Positions 14,285 through 20,762 of a DNA stretch of 20,762 nt are shown here, piece by piece (positions within the stretch are counted from its first letter, which is position 1; each line of letters opens with the position of its first letter). Below the pieces are notes generated by a model, which saw nothing but the letters and a program-made list of their open reading frames with translations, had not been told where the DNA came from and did no database searches. The translations under genes were made by a program, and so were the position numbers. The stretch is from CAZOKZ01 sp964580585 (GTDB lineage Bacteria; Sumerlaeota; Sumerlaeia; SLMS01; JAHLLQ01): the NCBI GenBank assembly GCA_964580585.1, contig CAZOKZ010000078.1:1-20762 (forward strand), given 5' to 3'.

Positions 14285-15394
14285 TCAGATTTTGACGCCG
14301 TAGAAAGCCAGAACCGTTTCGGCGACTTCTTCGATCTGACGTTTCTTGAGTCCCGAAGCAATCGGCAGGCAAATCGCGCGTTTGGCGATGTCTTCGGCAA
14401 TCGGGAAAGCGCCTTCCTTATAGTTAAGGAACCCAAAGCAGGGCTGCTGGTGCGTTGCCACGACGGTGGGGACCGAGTAGCCAATGCCTTTTTCTTTCAA
14501 GTGTTCGACCAGTTTGTCACGTTCGGGCACCAGTACGGCGTAAGAGCTGTAAATCGAGGCTCCCTCGTCGTTGTAGGACGGCGCGACCACGGGCGAAGCC
14601 AGAAACAGGCGGTTGTACAGGCCGGCGTTTTCGATGCACTCGGCGTTGTTTTCATCCAGGTCCTGGAGCTTTTGGGTCAGCAAGGCAGCCTGAATGGCGT
14701 CCAGCTTGCTCGAATAGCCGATGACTTCGTTTGTGCCATTTGCGCCCACGCCATGATTGCGTAGTTTGCGCACCAAGCCAGCGTACTCTTCGTTGTTCGA
14801 GGTCACCGCGCCACCTTCACCCGCCGAGCCAAGGGGGCTGGAAGGATGGAAACAGTAGGCGCCCAAGTCGCCGTAGGTACCCAGACGACGATGGCCGATG
14901 CGACCGCCGACTGCGTGGCGAACGTCTTCGATTACGGGAACGCTGTAGGTGCGGGCGATCGTCACAACGCGGTCGATTTCCGCCGCATGGCCGAAAATGT
15001 GCACCGGAACGATAGCGCGTGTGCGCGAGGTAATGGAAGCAAGAGTCTTGTCAGGGTCGAGCGTGTATGTTTCGGGTCGGCAATCGACGAAGACCGGGGT
15101 CGCGCCGAGGCGAACGACGGCTTCGGCGGCTGAAACCGATCCAAACGCCGGGCAAATCACTTCATCGCCTGCCGAAATGCCGAGCGCTCGCAGCGCCAGC
15201 AGAATGGCGTCCGAACCACTCCCCACCGTCACACAGAACTTGTTGCCGATAAATTTGGCAAATAATTCCTCGAAGCGTTGAATGTGGGGGCCCGAGACGA
15301 ATTGGCCACTTTCGAAGATGGCTTTTACGTCTTCCAGAAAATCTTCGTAAACGGCATCATTGACCGCGGAAAGGTCCATAAAGGGGACGTGCAT
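14285..15394 (-). CDS. DegT/DnrJ/EryC1/StrS-family protein lacking the PLP lysine
   Basis: A 369-residue member of the sugar-aminotransferase family, fold type I, which normally uses PLP to transfer an amino group to a keto-sugar nucleotide. The overall pattern is intact: VPFMDL opening, TVGSGSDAILLALRALGI, VPVHIFGH, VIEDVRHA (D157 kept), GDLGAYCFHP and GEGGAV. However, the catalytic lysine of the usual FxPxKxLG motif is S186 (HPSSPLGSAGEGG), the Gln of the EDAAQ motif is H160, and the Asn of the GYNxRL motif is Ser (GYSSKLDAIQAA). These are three active-site positions, in a gene with no frameshift or stop. It is therefore probably not a normal aminotransferase. It may be a partner of the canonical enzyme encoded 169 nt upstream, a PMP-dependent enzyme as in the His-containing ColD type (but with Ser), or a repurposed protein. 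The terminator follows directly. Confidence 0.88.
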   Translation of the reverse strand: MHVPFMDLSAVNDAVYEDFLEDVKAIFESGQFVSGPHIQRFEELFAKFIGNKFCVTVGSGSDAILLALRALGISAGDEVICPAFGSVSAAEAVVRLGATPVFVDCRPETYTLDPDKTLASITSRTRAIVPVHIFGHAAEIDRVVTIARTYSVPVIEDVRHAVGGRIGHRRLGTYGDLGAYCFHPSSPLGSAGEGGAVTSNNEEYAGLVRKLRNHGVGANGTNEVIGYSSKLDAIQAALLTQKLQDLDENNAECIENAGLYNRLFLASPVVAPSYNDEGASIYSSYAVLVPERDKLVEHLKEKGIGYSVPTVVATHQQPCFGFLNYKEGAFPIAEDIAKRAICLPIASGLKKRQIEEVAETVLAFYGVKI

Positions 15395-15496
15395 GGTGTA
15401 ATCCTTTTCCCATCGGCTTGCGGGGTTTTAGCCGCAGGCCGCAAAATGAATGCGAAATTTGTGTGCCAACCCCGGTGCAAGTCAACCATAGCATGA

Positions 15497-15526
15497 GGGG
15501 AGAACGCCAGAATCCGCATTCTCCCC
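15497..15526. other. Hairpin with a competing inner stem between the two DegT genes
   Basis: GGGGAGAA (15497-15504) pairs with TTCTCCCC (15519-15526). Within it AGAAT (15509-15513) and ATTCT (15518-15522) form a competing stem around CCGC. Neither has a T-run on the minus strand, so it is not a simple terminator; it might affect mRNA stability or processing between the two cistrons. Confidence 0.3.
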
Positions 15527-15563
15527 CCTTAAGCATCCTATTTCGGAGTCTCAAACTCCAGTT

Positions 15564-16694
15564 TTAGCTCCCCGCCACGACTGCCGACCGTGCTTTTTCG
15601 TACGCCTCGATGACTTCTTCCAACTCTTCTGGACGTATATAGGCAAACAACGGCAGGTTCAGCACGCCAAGCGACAGTAAGTTGGCTTTTTCGCCCCCAA
15701 CGGCTCCATAGAGGTCCTCGGCAGCCCCCGGTTGCTTGGACATTGCACCCGGATAAACGTTGGCAAACCCGATTCCATGCTCCTTGAGCACGTTTTGGAT
15801 GGCTTCGCGCTGGGATGGGTCTTCCAAAATCACGTTCAAATAACCGTTTTCTTGAACATTCTGGGGCGGACCAATGACATTCGCCCCCAGTTCAGCAAGC
15901 TTGCCTCGATACCATGCCGCGGCAACACGTCGCGTTTCGAGACGCTCTTCGATGTATTCCAGGGAAAGGTTGAGAAATGCCGCATCAAAACCAGCCATAC
16001 GGCTGTTCCAACCGACCAACCCGTATTCGTAATGCGAGATGCGCCCGTGGTTTCCGAGGCAACGCACGCGATCGGCAAGTTCAGTAGAGGAGCAGAACAC
16101 CGCCCCCGCATCGCCGCACGCGCCGAGGACTTTGGCGGGATAGAACGAAATCGTAGAAAGATACGCATCGCGGTAAATCGAAGCGCCATCGACTTCGACG
16201 CCAAACGCCTGGGCACCGTCTTCGATCAGGGGAATGTTACGTTCGGCGCAAAAACGGCGGAAATCCGCCAACCGAGCGCTCGCCCAGCCGTACAGGTGAA
16301 CGAGAATCGCGGCTTTCGGTTGGTATTTTTCCACCGCCTCGCAGAACAGATCGAAGTCCATCTGCAAATCCGTCAGGTCAATATCAACCGTGACGGGTTT
16401 ACCGCCAACGTTCACGACGGCTTCGTATGTAGCCCAGAACGTGGCATCGGGCAGGAGCACAACGTCGCCTGGGCCGACACCGGCGGCGCGCAAAGCGAGT
16501 TGGATTGCATCGGTACCGTTAGCGCAACCGACTACGGCAGGCGCGCCGGTCATTTCGGCGAGTCGTTTTTCCAGCGCGACCACTTCGGGTCCGCCAACAA
16601 AGGCTGTATTTTCCGAAACCTGGCGGCATTTCGCCATCCAGCGCTCCATGAAATCCGGTTCAAAACGCTTCAGATCGATGAAAGGAACAGACAT
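15564..16694 (-). CDS. DegT/DnrJ/EryC1/StrS aminotransferase, canonical active site
   Basis: A 376-residue PLP-dependent sugar aminotransferase of the DegT/DnrJ/EryC1/StrS family. The active site is complete: IEDGAQAFG with D159 and Q162, the Schiff-base K188 in ISFYPAKVLGACGDAGA, GCANGTDAIQLAL for phosphate binding, and GWNSRMAGFDAA for the neighbouring-subunit contact. Such enzymes aminate a keto-sugar nucleotide in surface-polysaccharide or antibiotic pathways; the exact substrate is not readable. I chose ATG 16694 because the family starts with VPFIDL; the frame is open up to 16829 without homology. The ribosome-binding site is weak (AAGAGA). The gene is the first of two, followed 169 nt later by the lysine-less paralogue, which shares the VPF-x-DL start and overall pattern. 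Confidence 0.93.
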   Translation of the reverse strand: MSVPFIDLKRFEPDFMERWMAKCRQVSENTAFVGGPEVVALEKRLAEMTGAPAVVGCANGTDAIQLALRAAGVGPGDVVLLPDATFWATYEAVVNVGGKPVTVDIDLTDLQMDFDLFCEAVEKYQPKAAILVHLYGWASARLADFRRFCAERNIPLIEDGAQAFGVEVDGASIYRDAYLSTISFYPAKVLGACGDAGAVFCSSTELADRVRCLGNHGRISHYEYGLVGWNSRMAGFDAAFLNLSLEYIEERLETRRVAAAWYRGKLAELGANVIGPPQNVQENGYLNVILEDPSQREAIQNVLKEHGIGFANVYPGAMSKQPGAAEDLYGAVGGEKANLLSLGVLNLPLFAYIRPEELEEVIEAYEKARSAVVAGS

Positions 16695-16993
16695 GGGCAA
16701 ATCTCTTAGAGTGGATTTGAGGACGATTGCGGTGGACGGCCCCGAGGGCGGCTTGGCGGGCCGGGCATAACCGCGGTGTCGGGCGCGACTTTGCACCGGA
16801 CAGCAGGCAACGTCAATCCCGTCTCGCAATCAATGAACTGTCAAAATCGAGCGCGTTTTATTGACCGATCCAGTAAACAGGATGCCTAGAATCCGAAGCA
16901 AAATTCAGCAACGAAAAAAAGCGAATTTGCGCTTGCTTTCCCCCACCCGGCACCGTTAGCAATTCTTCCCCCTCGCGGGGAATGCCAACCTGT
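16695..16993. other. 299-bp divergent intergenic region upstream of tRNA-Leu
   Basis: This spacer lies between the DegT gene (minus) and the tRNA (plus). The part next to the DegT gene is GC-rich. A weak candidate tRNA promoter is TTGCTT (16933-16938), 17 nt, then TTAGCA (16956-16961), which would start transcription about 26 nt upstream of the mature tRNA. I see no gene. Confidence 0.35.
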
Positions 16994-17080
16994 GCCCAGG
17001 TGGCGGAACTGGCAGACGCGCAAGACTAAGGATCTTGTGGCCGCAAGGTCGTGGAGGTTCAAGTCCTCTCCTGGGCACCA
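16994..17080 (+). tRNA. tRNA-Leu (anticodon AAG)
   Basis: A class II tRNA of 87 nt with encoded CCA. The acceptor arms GCCCAGG and CCTGGGC pair fully. The D arm GGCGGAACTGGCAGACGC is typical of bacterial tRNA-Leu, the long variable arm TGGCCGCAAGGTCGT is present, and the T arm is GGAGG-TTCAAGT-CCTCT. The anticodon stem CAAGA (17021-17025)/TCTTG (17033-17037) encloses CTAAGGA, placing the anticodon AAG at 17028-17030, to read CUU. A at position 34 is unusual in bacteria, since the standard tRNA would be GAG. Confidence 0.96.
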
Positions 17081-17354
17081 TTTACCTTCCAGCTAACATC
17101 ACTCAAATCAATGATTTGAGCCTTGAAACCCGGAGCCTCAACCTCCGGGTTTTTGCCATTTTTCTGCCATTTTGTCCCTTTTAGCGCTTTTTCGATCTTT
17201 TCGTTCAGGAGAGGAATAATGCCATTTTTGAACAGGTCGAAGAGTTCCACCGGATCGGTGCTCTGGCAGCGCTTTCCACTCACTGACAAATCCAGATGAC
17301 CGACGTTTTGCTCTACCAGATGCTCAGGCCACTGCGGGTCAGCGATTCCCCGTA
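17059..17354 (-). pseudogene. Possible gene remnant abutting the tRNA
   Basis: An open frame of about 98 codons begins after a TAA near 17355 and ends inside the tRNA 3' half, at 17059. The first part is protein-like (LVEQNVGHLDLSVSGKRC and PVELFDLFKNGIIPLLNEKI), with an acidic amphipathic helix. The last ~25 codons are simply the antisense of the tRNA terminator. There is no ATG or clear ribosome-binding site; the first usable start is a TTG at 17289. It could be the 3' relic of a mobile-element gene (tRNA genes are common integration sites) or a chance frame. I assign no function. Confidence 0.2.
17126..17154 (+). terminator. Intrinsic terminator of tRNA-Leu
   Basis: AAACCCGGAG (17126-17135) pairs with CTCCGGGTTT (17143-17152) around a 7-nt loop, and the stem runs into five T (17150-17154). 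It is 45 nt past the tRNA 3' end. A second palindrome, CTCAAATCA-A-TGATTTGAG (17102-17120), precedes it. Confidence 0.88.
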
Positions 17355-17358
17355 ATAG

Positions 17359-18093
17359 TTACTCTGAATCAAGCACATTGCCTGGTTGCGCCACTTCTAT
17401 CTTCGCCAGCGTTCCGGCGGGATCGGCTTCTACCTGCTTCTCGCATCCGGCGCAGCAAAGCTGAACAAGTTGGTTGGCAACGACCATGTTGACGGGGCCG
17501 CCCATGGAATCGAGCGGCTGGCCGCTGATCACGCAGGTTTCCAGAGGATAGCTTTCGGCCTGTTGTTCGATCACGGCCTTGTCGAGGATCGCGATGTACT
17601 TGGCAGGTTCGGCGCGGACCTTCTTCTCGCACGACGGACAGCAGAAGATGAAGAGCCTGTTGCCGACGACAGCGAAGGTGTCTTCCTCGGGGTTGCCGGT
17701 GACAGGCTCCGCCTTCTCGACGATGCAATAGTCCAGCGGATAATGCACCTTCTGCTGCTCGATGATGGCCTTGTCGGCTTTCGACAGAAACTTCGCGGGG
17801 TCTTTCTCAAAGGTGCCGATGCAGCCTTTGCAGCAGAAACGAACTTCTCGCCCTTCGTGCAGCATGATGATGGGATCGCCCATGCTGCCGAGCTTCCCCC
17901 CGGAGACGACGCATGTATCGAGAGGCCATGGATCGCCGATGCGGCTGATCTCGCCTTGGTCGGTGGGCAGGGAGGCTGCCGCCTCGGTTTGATGCTTTGT
18001 GTGGTCATGTGCGGAATGGTTGCTTGCATCCTGCGCGAGTGCCGCTCCTGTTGAGATTGCGAGGGTGGCGAGGATCGTGATGATGTACTTCAT
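17359..18093 (-). CDS. Periplasmic protein with three tandem Cys-X26-28-CCxxC metal-binding modules
   Basis: A 244-residue exported protein with signal peptide (cleavage after ALA, residue 20) and a His-rich linker (H26, H29, H31, H34). Three repeats of about 60 residues follow, each starting with YPLxxC or WPLDTC and ending in a CCxxC motif: C61 with C87/C88/C91, C123 with C151/C152/C155, and C187 with C213/C214/C217. These twelve are the only cysteines in the protein, and each module ends with the sequence pattern (D/A)PAK...DKA(I/V)IEQQ. The modules resemble TRASH/YHS-type metal-binding domains. ATG 18093 has AAGGAG 8 nt upstream. The stop of the upstream RND permease lies 25 nt before the start, so the two form an operon, and the protein is best seen as a periplasmic metal chaperone or sink for the pump, with copper or silver likely. 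The metal is an inference. Confidence 0.85.
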   Translation of the reverse strand: MKYIITILATLAISTGAALAQDASNHSAHDHTKHQTEAAASLPTDQGEISRIGDPWPLDTCVVSGGKLGSMGDPIIMLHEGREVRFCCKGCIGTFEKDPAKFLSKADKAIIEQQKVHYPLDYCIVEKAEPVTGNPEEDTFAVVGNRLFIFCCPSCEKKVRAEPAKYIAILDKAVIEQQAESYPLETCVISGQPLDSMGGPVNMVVANQLVQLCCAGCEKQVEADPAGTLAKIEVAQPGNVLDSE

Positions 18094-18118
18094 GTGCGTG
18101 CTCCTTTGAATGGTTGGA

Positions 18119-20762
18119 TCAAACGGTCGAGGTTTCCGCCTGCAACTCTGCCGGAGGGGCAGGGGCGCGGCGCAGTTCTGTGATGGCGAGCTTAAACTCC
18201 TCCATCGCGCTGTAGAGCGTCGGAACAACGAAGGTGCTGATGAGAACGACGAGCATCCCGCCGAAGACAGGGATGGCGAGAGGGGTCATGATCTCGCTGC
18301 CCTTTCCGGTGGAGGTGAAAATGGGCAGGAGCGCGAGGATCGTGGTTGCGCTCGTCATCAGGCAGGGGCGAATGCGGCGGCGGCCCGCTTCGACGATGGC
18401 ATCGCGCAACTGAACGGCAGTGTTCGTCGGGTTGGCGGAGAGACTTTCGCGGATGTAGGTCGCCATGATGACGCCGTCGTCGGTGGCAATACCGAAGAGG
18501 GCGAGGAACCCCACCCACACGGCGACGTTCAGGTTCACGGTGCCCATGTGAAAGACCTCGCGCAGGTTCGCCCCGAACACAGCGACGTCCAGGAACCAGG
18601 GCTGACCCCACAGCCAGAGCAGCAGAAATCCGCCGGACCACGCCGTGAAAACGTTGCAGAAAACGAGCAAAGTTACGGCGGTGGATCGGAACTGGAGGTA
18701 GAGCACTAGAAAGATCAGCAAGAGTGCCAGCGGCAATACGAGCGCGAGTGTTTTCGCCGCGCGAATCTGGTTCTGGTAGTTGCCCGCGAACTCGTAGGAA
18801 ACGCCTGCGGGAAGTTCAGGGTCGAGGCGCTCGCGAAGCACGGCGCGGGCGTTTTCGACCACATCGGTTTCCGCATAACCCGCGCGTTTATCGAAGAGTA
18901 CATAGCCGACAAGGAACGTGTCCTCGCTCTTGATGGCCTGCGGACCGCGCACGTACTCGATGCGAGCGAGCTGCTTCAGGGGAATCTGCACCGGCTGGCC
19001 GCCCATGGTTTGGGGTGGGGCGGAAACAAGAATGTCGCCGATGGCGTCGATGGAATCGCGCAGCTCGCGTTGGTACCGCACCCGCACGGGGTAGCGTTCA
19101 CGGCCTTCAACGGTGCGGGTGAGAGGCCGTCCGCCGATGGCGACTTCGATGACCTGCATGACGTCTTCGATGTTGATGCCGTAACGGGCGATGGCGTCGC
19201 GGTCGGGGATAATTTCCATGTACGGTTTCCCGACGATGCGCTCGGCGATAACGGCGGCGGGGCGTACTCCTTCCACGTCGCCGGACTTGAGGATTTCTTC
19301 GATACGAAGACCGACTTTTTCGATGGTCTCCAGGTTCGGGCCTCGCACTTTCACGCCCATGGGGGCGCGCATGCCCGTCTGGAGCATCACCAGTCGCGTG
19401 GCAATCGGCGCCAGTTTGGGCGCGGCGGTCAGGCCGGGGAACTCGTCCACGGCGTCCGCAACAGCGTCCCAGATGTCGTCCGTAGATTCGATCTCGGGGC
19501 GCCAGTTGCGGTAGGGGCGGCCTTCCGGGTCTGGGATCGGGTTGCCTGCTTCATTCCGAACGTATTCTTCGGCGTCCTCATCGTAGGCGAAGTTAATGCG
19601 CCGTCCGTTCTCGTCCTGGATGAACTCCGGCTTGTACTGGATGACTGTCTCGAACATCGAGATCGGCGCGGGATCGAGCGGACTCTCCACACGACCCAGT
19701 TTGCCGACAACGGTTTCGACTTCCGGGATCGCCTGGATCGCCATGTCGGTCAAGCGCAGGTACTCTTGCGCTTCGCCAATGCTCCCATGGGGCATGATCA
19801 CCGGCATGTAGAGGAAGCTGCCTTCATCGAGGGTTGGCATGAACTCGCGTCCCAGGCCGGGGAAGGAGGCATCGAGGTCCTGCACGACCGCCGTTTCTTG
19901 CCATAATGCTGGCAACCAGCCGAGAACCTTCGGAAAGCCGAGCCAGGCGCAAAACCCGAGGACGGTGAGCATTGCGGGGATCGTCAGAAAGGCGATTTTC
20001 CAACGAAGGCACAGGGCGAGCAAATGCGGATAGCTCCACTGGAACAGCCAGAAAAAACTCAGCAAGCCGACGACAAGCACTGCCACAAAGATCAGGTTCT
20101 CTGCTCCTGTGCGAAGTGCTCCGAGCGGTTCCCAGGTTCGGGAGAGCATCGCGATGACGAATGCCGCAGCTCCGATCACCAGGGCGTATTGGATGGCCTT
20201 CCAGCTTCGAGCAAGCCATGGGGGCAGCTTGGGAGCCCGCCAGCGGAACAGTAGGTGCGCGATCGGCGGCAGCAGCGCGAGCGCGATGACGATGCTCGCA
20301 AAAAGCGCAAAGGTCTTCGTGTAAGCGAGTGGCTTGAAGAGTTTCCCTTCGGCGCCGACCATGGCGAAAACGGGAAGGAAGCTGATGATCGTCGTCGTCA
20401 CCGCAGTGAGCACCGCGCTGCCAACCTCGCTAGATGCCCGGTAAAGGACTGCAAATCGCGACTCTTTCGGGTCGGCTCTCTCCAGGTGCTGGAGGATGTT
20501 CTCTGTCAGGACGATCCCCATATCGACAACGGTGCCGATGGCGATGGCGATGCCGCCGAGCGCAACCACGTTGGCCTGCACGCCAAAAAGTTTCATCAGG
20601 ATAAATGCAGCCAGCACCGCCAGCGGCAGCATGGCGCTGATCAGCACACTGCTGCGCAGGTGGAACACCATGAGCAACACCACCACGATGGTGATGATGA
20701 TCTGGTCGCGCAGCGCGTCAGAGAGGGTGCCGAGCGTTTCGTCGATTAGGCCCGTGCGGTCA
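18119..20762 (-). CDS. CusA/CzcA-like RND heavy-metal efflux permease (5' end outside the window)
   Basis: The C-terminal 880 residues of an HME-RND inner-membrane permease; about 325 N-terminal residues lie beyond the window, as the frame runs open to its end. Seen: the transmembrane block with GGIAIAIGTVVD (matching the CusA GAMVDAA region and its proton-relay Asp) and GIVLTEN, the periplasmic porter domain with PAPISMFETVIQYKPE and GMRAPMGVKVRGPNLETIE, and the second membrane half with FGIATDDGVIMATYIRES, RIRPCLMTSATTILALLPI and GKGSEIMTPLAIPVFGGM. Compared with CusA, the second acidic relay residue appears as Asp and the Lys of RPKAMT is Cys (from memory of the family). A stretch of about 40 residues rich in acidic and polar residues follows FIQDENGRR and looks like an insertion. 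It would pump Cu/Ag or other cations in a CusCBA-like tripartite complex. It is cotranscribed with the triple-Cys protein. Confidence 0.93.
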   Translation of the reverse strand, partial: DRTGLIDETLGTLSDALRDQIIITIVVVLLMVFHLRSSVLISAMLPLAVLAAFILMKLFGVQANVVALGGIAIAIGTVVDMGIVLTENILQHLERADPKESRFAVLYRASSEVGSAVLTAVTTTIISFLPVFAMVGAEGKLFKPLAYTKTFALFASIVIALALLPPIAHLLFRWRAPKLPPWLARSWKAIQYALVIGAAAFVIAMLSRTWEPLGALRTGAENLIFVAVLVVGLLSFFWLFQWSYPHLLALCLRWKIAFLTIPAMLTVLGFCAWLGFPKVLGWLPALWQETAVVQDLDASFPGLGREFMPTLDEGSFLYMPVIMPHGSIGEAQEYLRLTDMAIQAIPEVETVVGKLGRVESPLDPAPISMFETVIQYKPEFIQDENGRRINFAYDEDAEEYVRNEAGNPIPDPEGRPYRNWRPEIESTDDIWDAVADAVDEFPGLTAAPKLAPIATRLVMLQTGMRAPMGVKVRGPNLETIEKVGLRIEEILKSGDVEGVRPAAVIAERIVGKPYMEIIPDRDAIARYGINIEDVMQVIEVAIGGRPLTRTVEGRERYPVRVRYQRELRDSIDAIGDILVSAPPQTMGGQPVQIPLKQLARIEYVRGPQAIKSEDTFLVGYVLFDKRAGYAETDVVENARAVLRERLDPELPAGVSYEFAGNYQNQIRAAKTLALVLPLALLLIFLVLYLQFRSTAVTLLVFCNVFTAWSGGFLLLWLWGQPWFLDVAVFGANLREVFHMGTVNLNVAVWVGFLALFGIATDDGVIMATYIRESLSANPTNTAVQLRDAIVEAGRRRIRPCLMTSATTILALLPIFTSTGKGSEIMTPLAIPVFGGMLVVLISTFVVPTLYSAMEEFKLAITELRRAPAPPAELQAETSTV

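Noticed and set aside
14285..15394. The lysine-less DegT gene as a pseudogene
   Set aside because: It has no stop, frameshift or truncation over 369 codons, keeps other conserved segments, and is followed by a strong terminator.
15732..16709. Plus-strand open frame of 325 codons
   Set aside because: It is antisense to the canonical DegT gene and lacks family features.
19010..19906. Plus-strand open frame of 298 codons, and a further antisense frame at 18110-18709
   Set aside because: Both are antisense to the RND permease, which accounts for the coding signal.
1..20762. CRISPR array, insertion sequence or prophage
   Set aside because: No regularly spaced direct repeats, transposase, integrase or phage structural genes were seen; the three Cys modules and MlaD repeats are protein-level repeats within single genes.

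Overview
The window looks like a scaffold from an uncultured Gram-negative (diderm) bacterium, probably metagenome-derived. It contains a run of 10 Ns typical of scaffolding. Diderm features are an MCE/MlaD-type lipid transport protein, an inner-membrane RND heavy-metal efflux permease, lipoprotein signal sequences, a DUF374 (LPLAT-like) acyltransferase and secreted proteins. The phylum cannot be fixed from the sequence. The mix of small secreted beta-rich proteins and scattered housekeeping genes would suit a PVC/FCB-like or candidate-phylum lineage, but that is a guess.

Layout. (1) 1-2279: an HNH endonuclease (minus) with a clear intrinsic terminator, then a 434-bp divergent spacer and an MlaD-like protein (plus). 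(2) 2302-5331: an AT-richer block of three exported proteins: a trypsin-fold lipoprotein (plus, containing the assembly gap), a trypsin-like protease facing it tail to tail (minus), and a PD40-type beta-propeller protein (minus). (3) 5421-8411: housekeeping genes accD and an sppA-like S49 peptidase lipoprotein (both minus), divergent from dapF (plus). (4) 8444-11566: an AT-rich orphan gene, a secreted protein of unknown function, a GT4 glycosyltransferase and a PilZ-domain protein, all minus. (5) 11920-13234: a DUF374 acyltransferase overlapping rsmD by 8 bases (plus), meeting a convergent unknown protein that carries an internal duplication (minus). (6) 14217-16694: two adjacent DegT/DnrJ/EryC1/StrS-family genes (minus) ending in a strong terminator. 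The upstream one is canonical; the downstream one lacks the PLP lysine. (7) 16994-17154: a tRNA-Leu with anticodon AAG, followed by a terminator. (8) 17359-20762: a metal-efflux operon (minus) with a CusA/CzcA-like RND permease (5' end outside the window), then a periplasmic protein made of three tandem Cys-X26-28-CCxxC modules.

The most interesting items are the paired canonical and lysine-less DegT paralogues, the triple Cys-module protein coupled to an RND pump beside a tRNA gene, the unusual A34 tRNA-Leu, an RsmD whose DPPY motif reads MPPY, and a scaffold gap that appears to be artificial because the same 8 bases flank it on both sides. No CRISPR array, insertion sequence, rRNA or complete prophage was seen.
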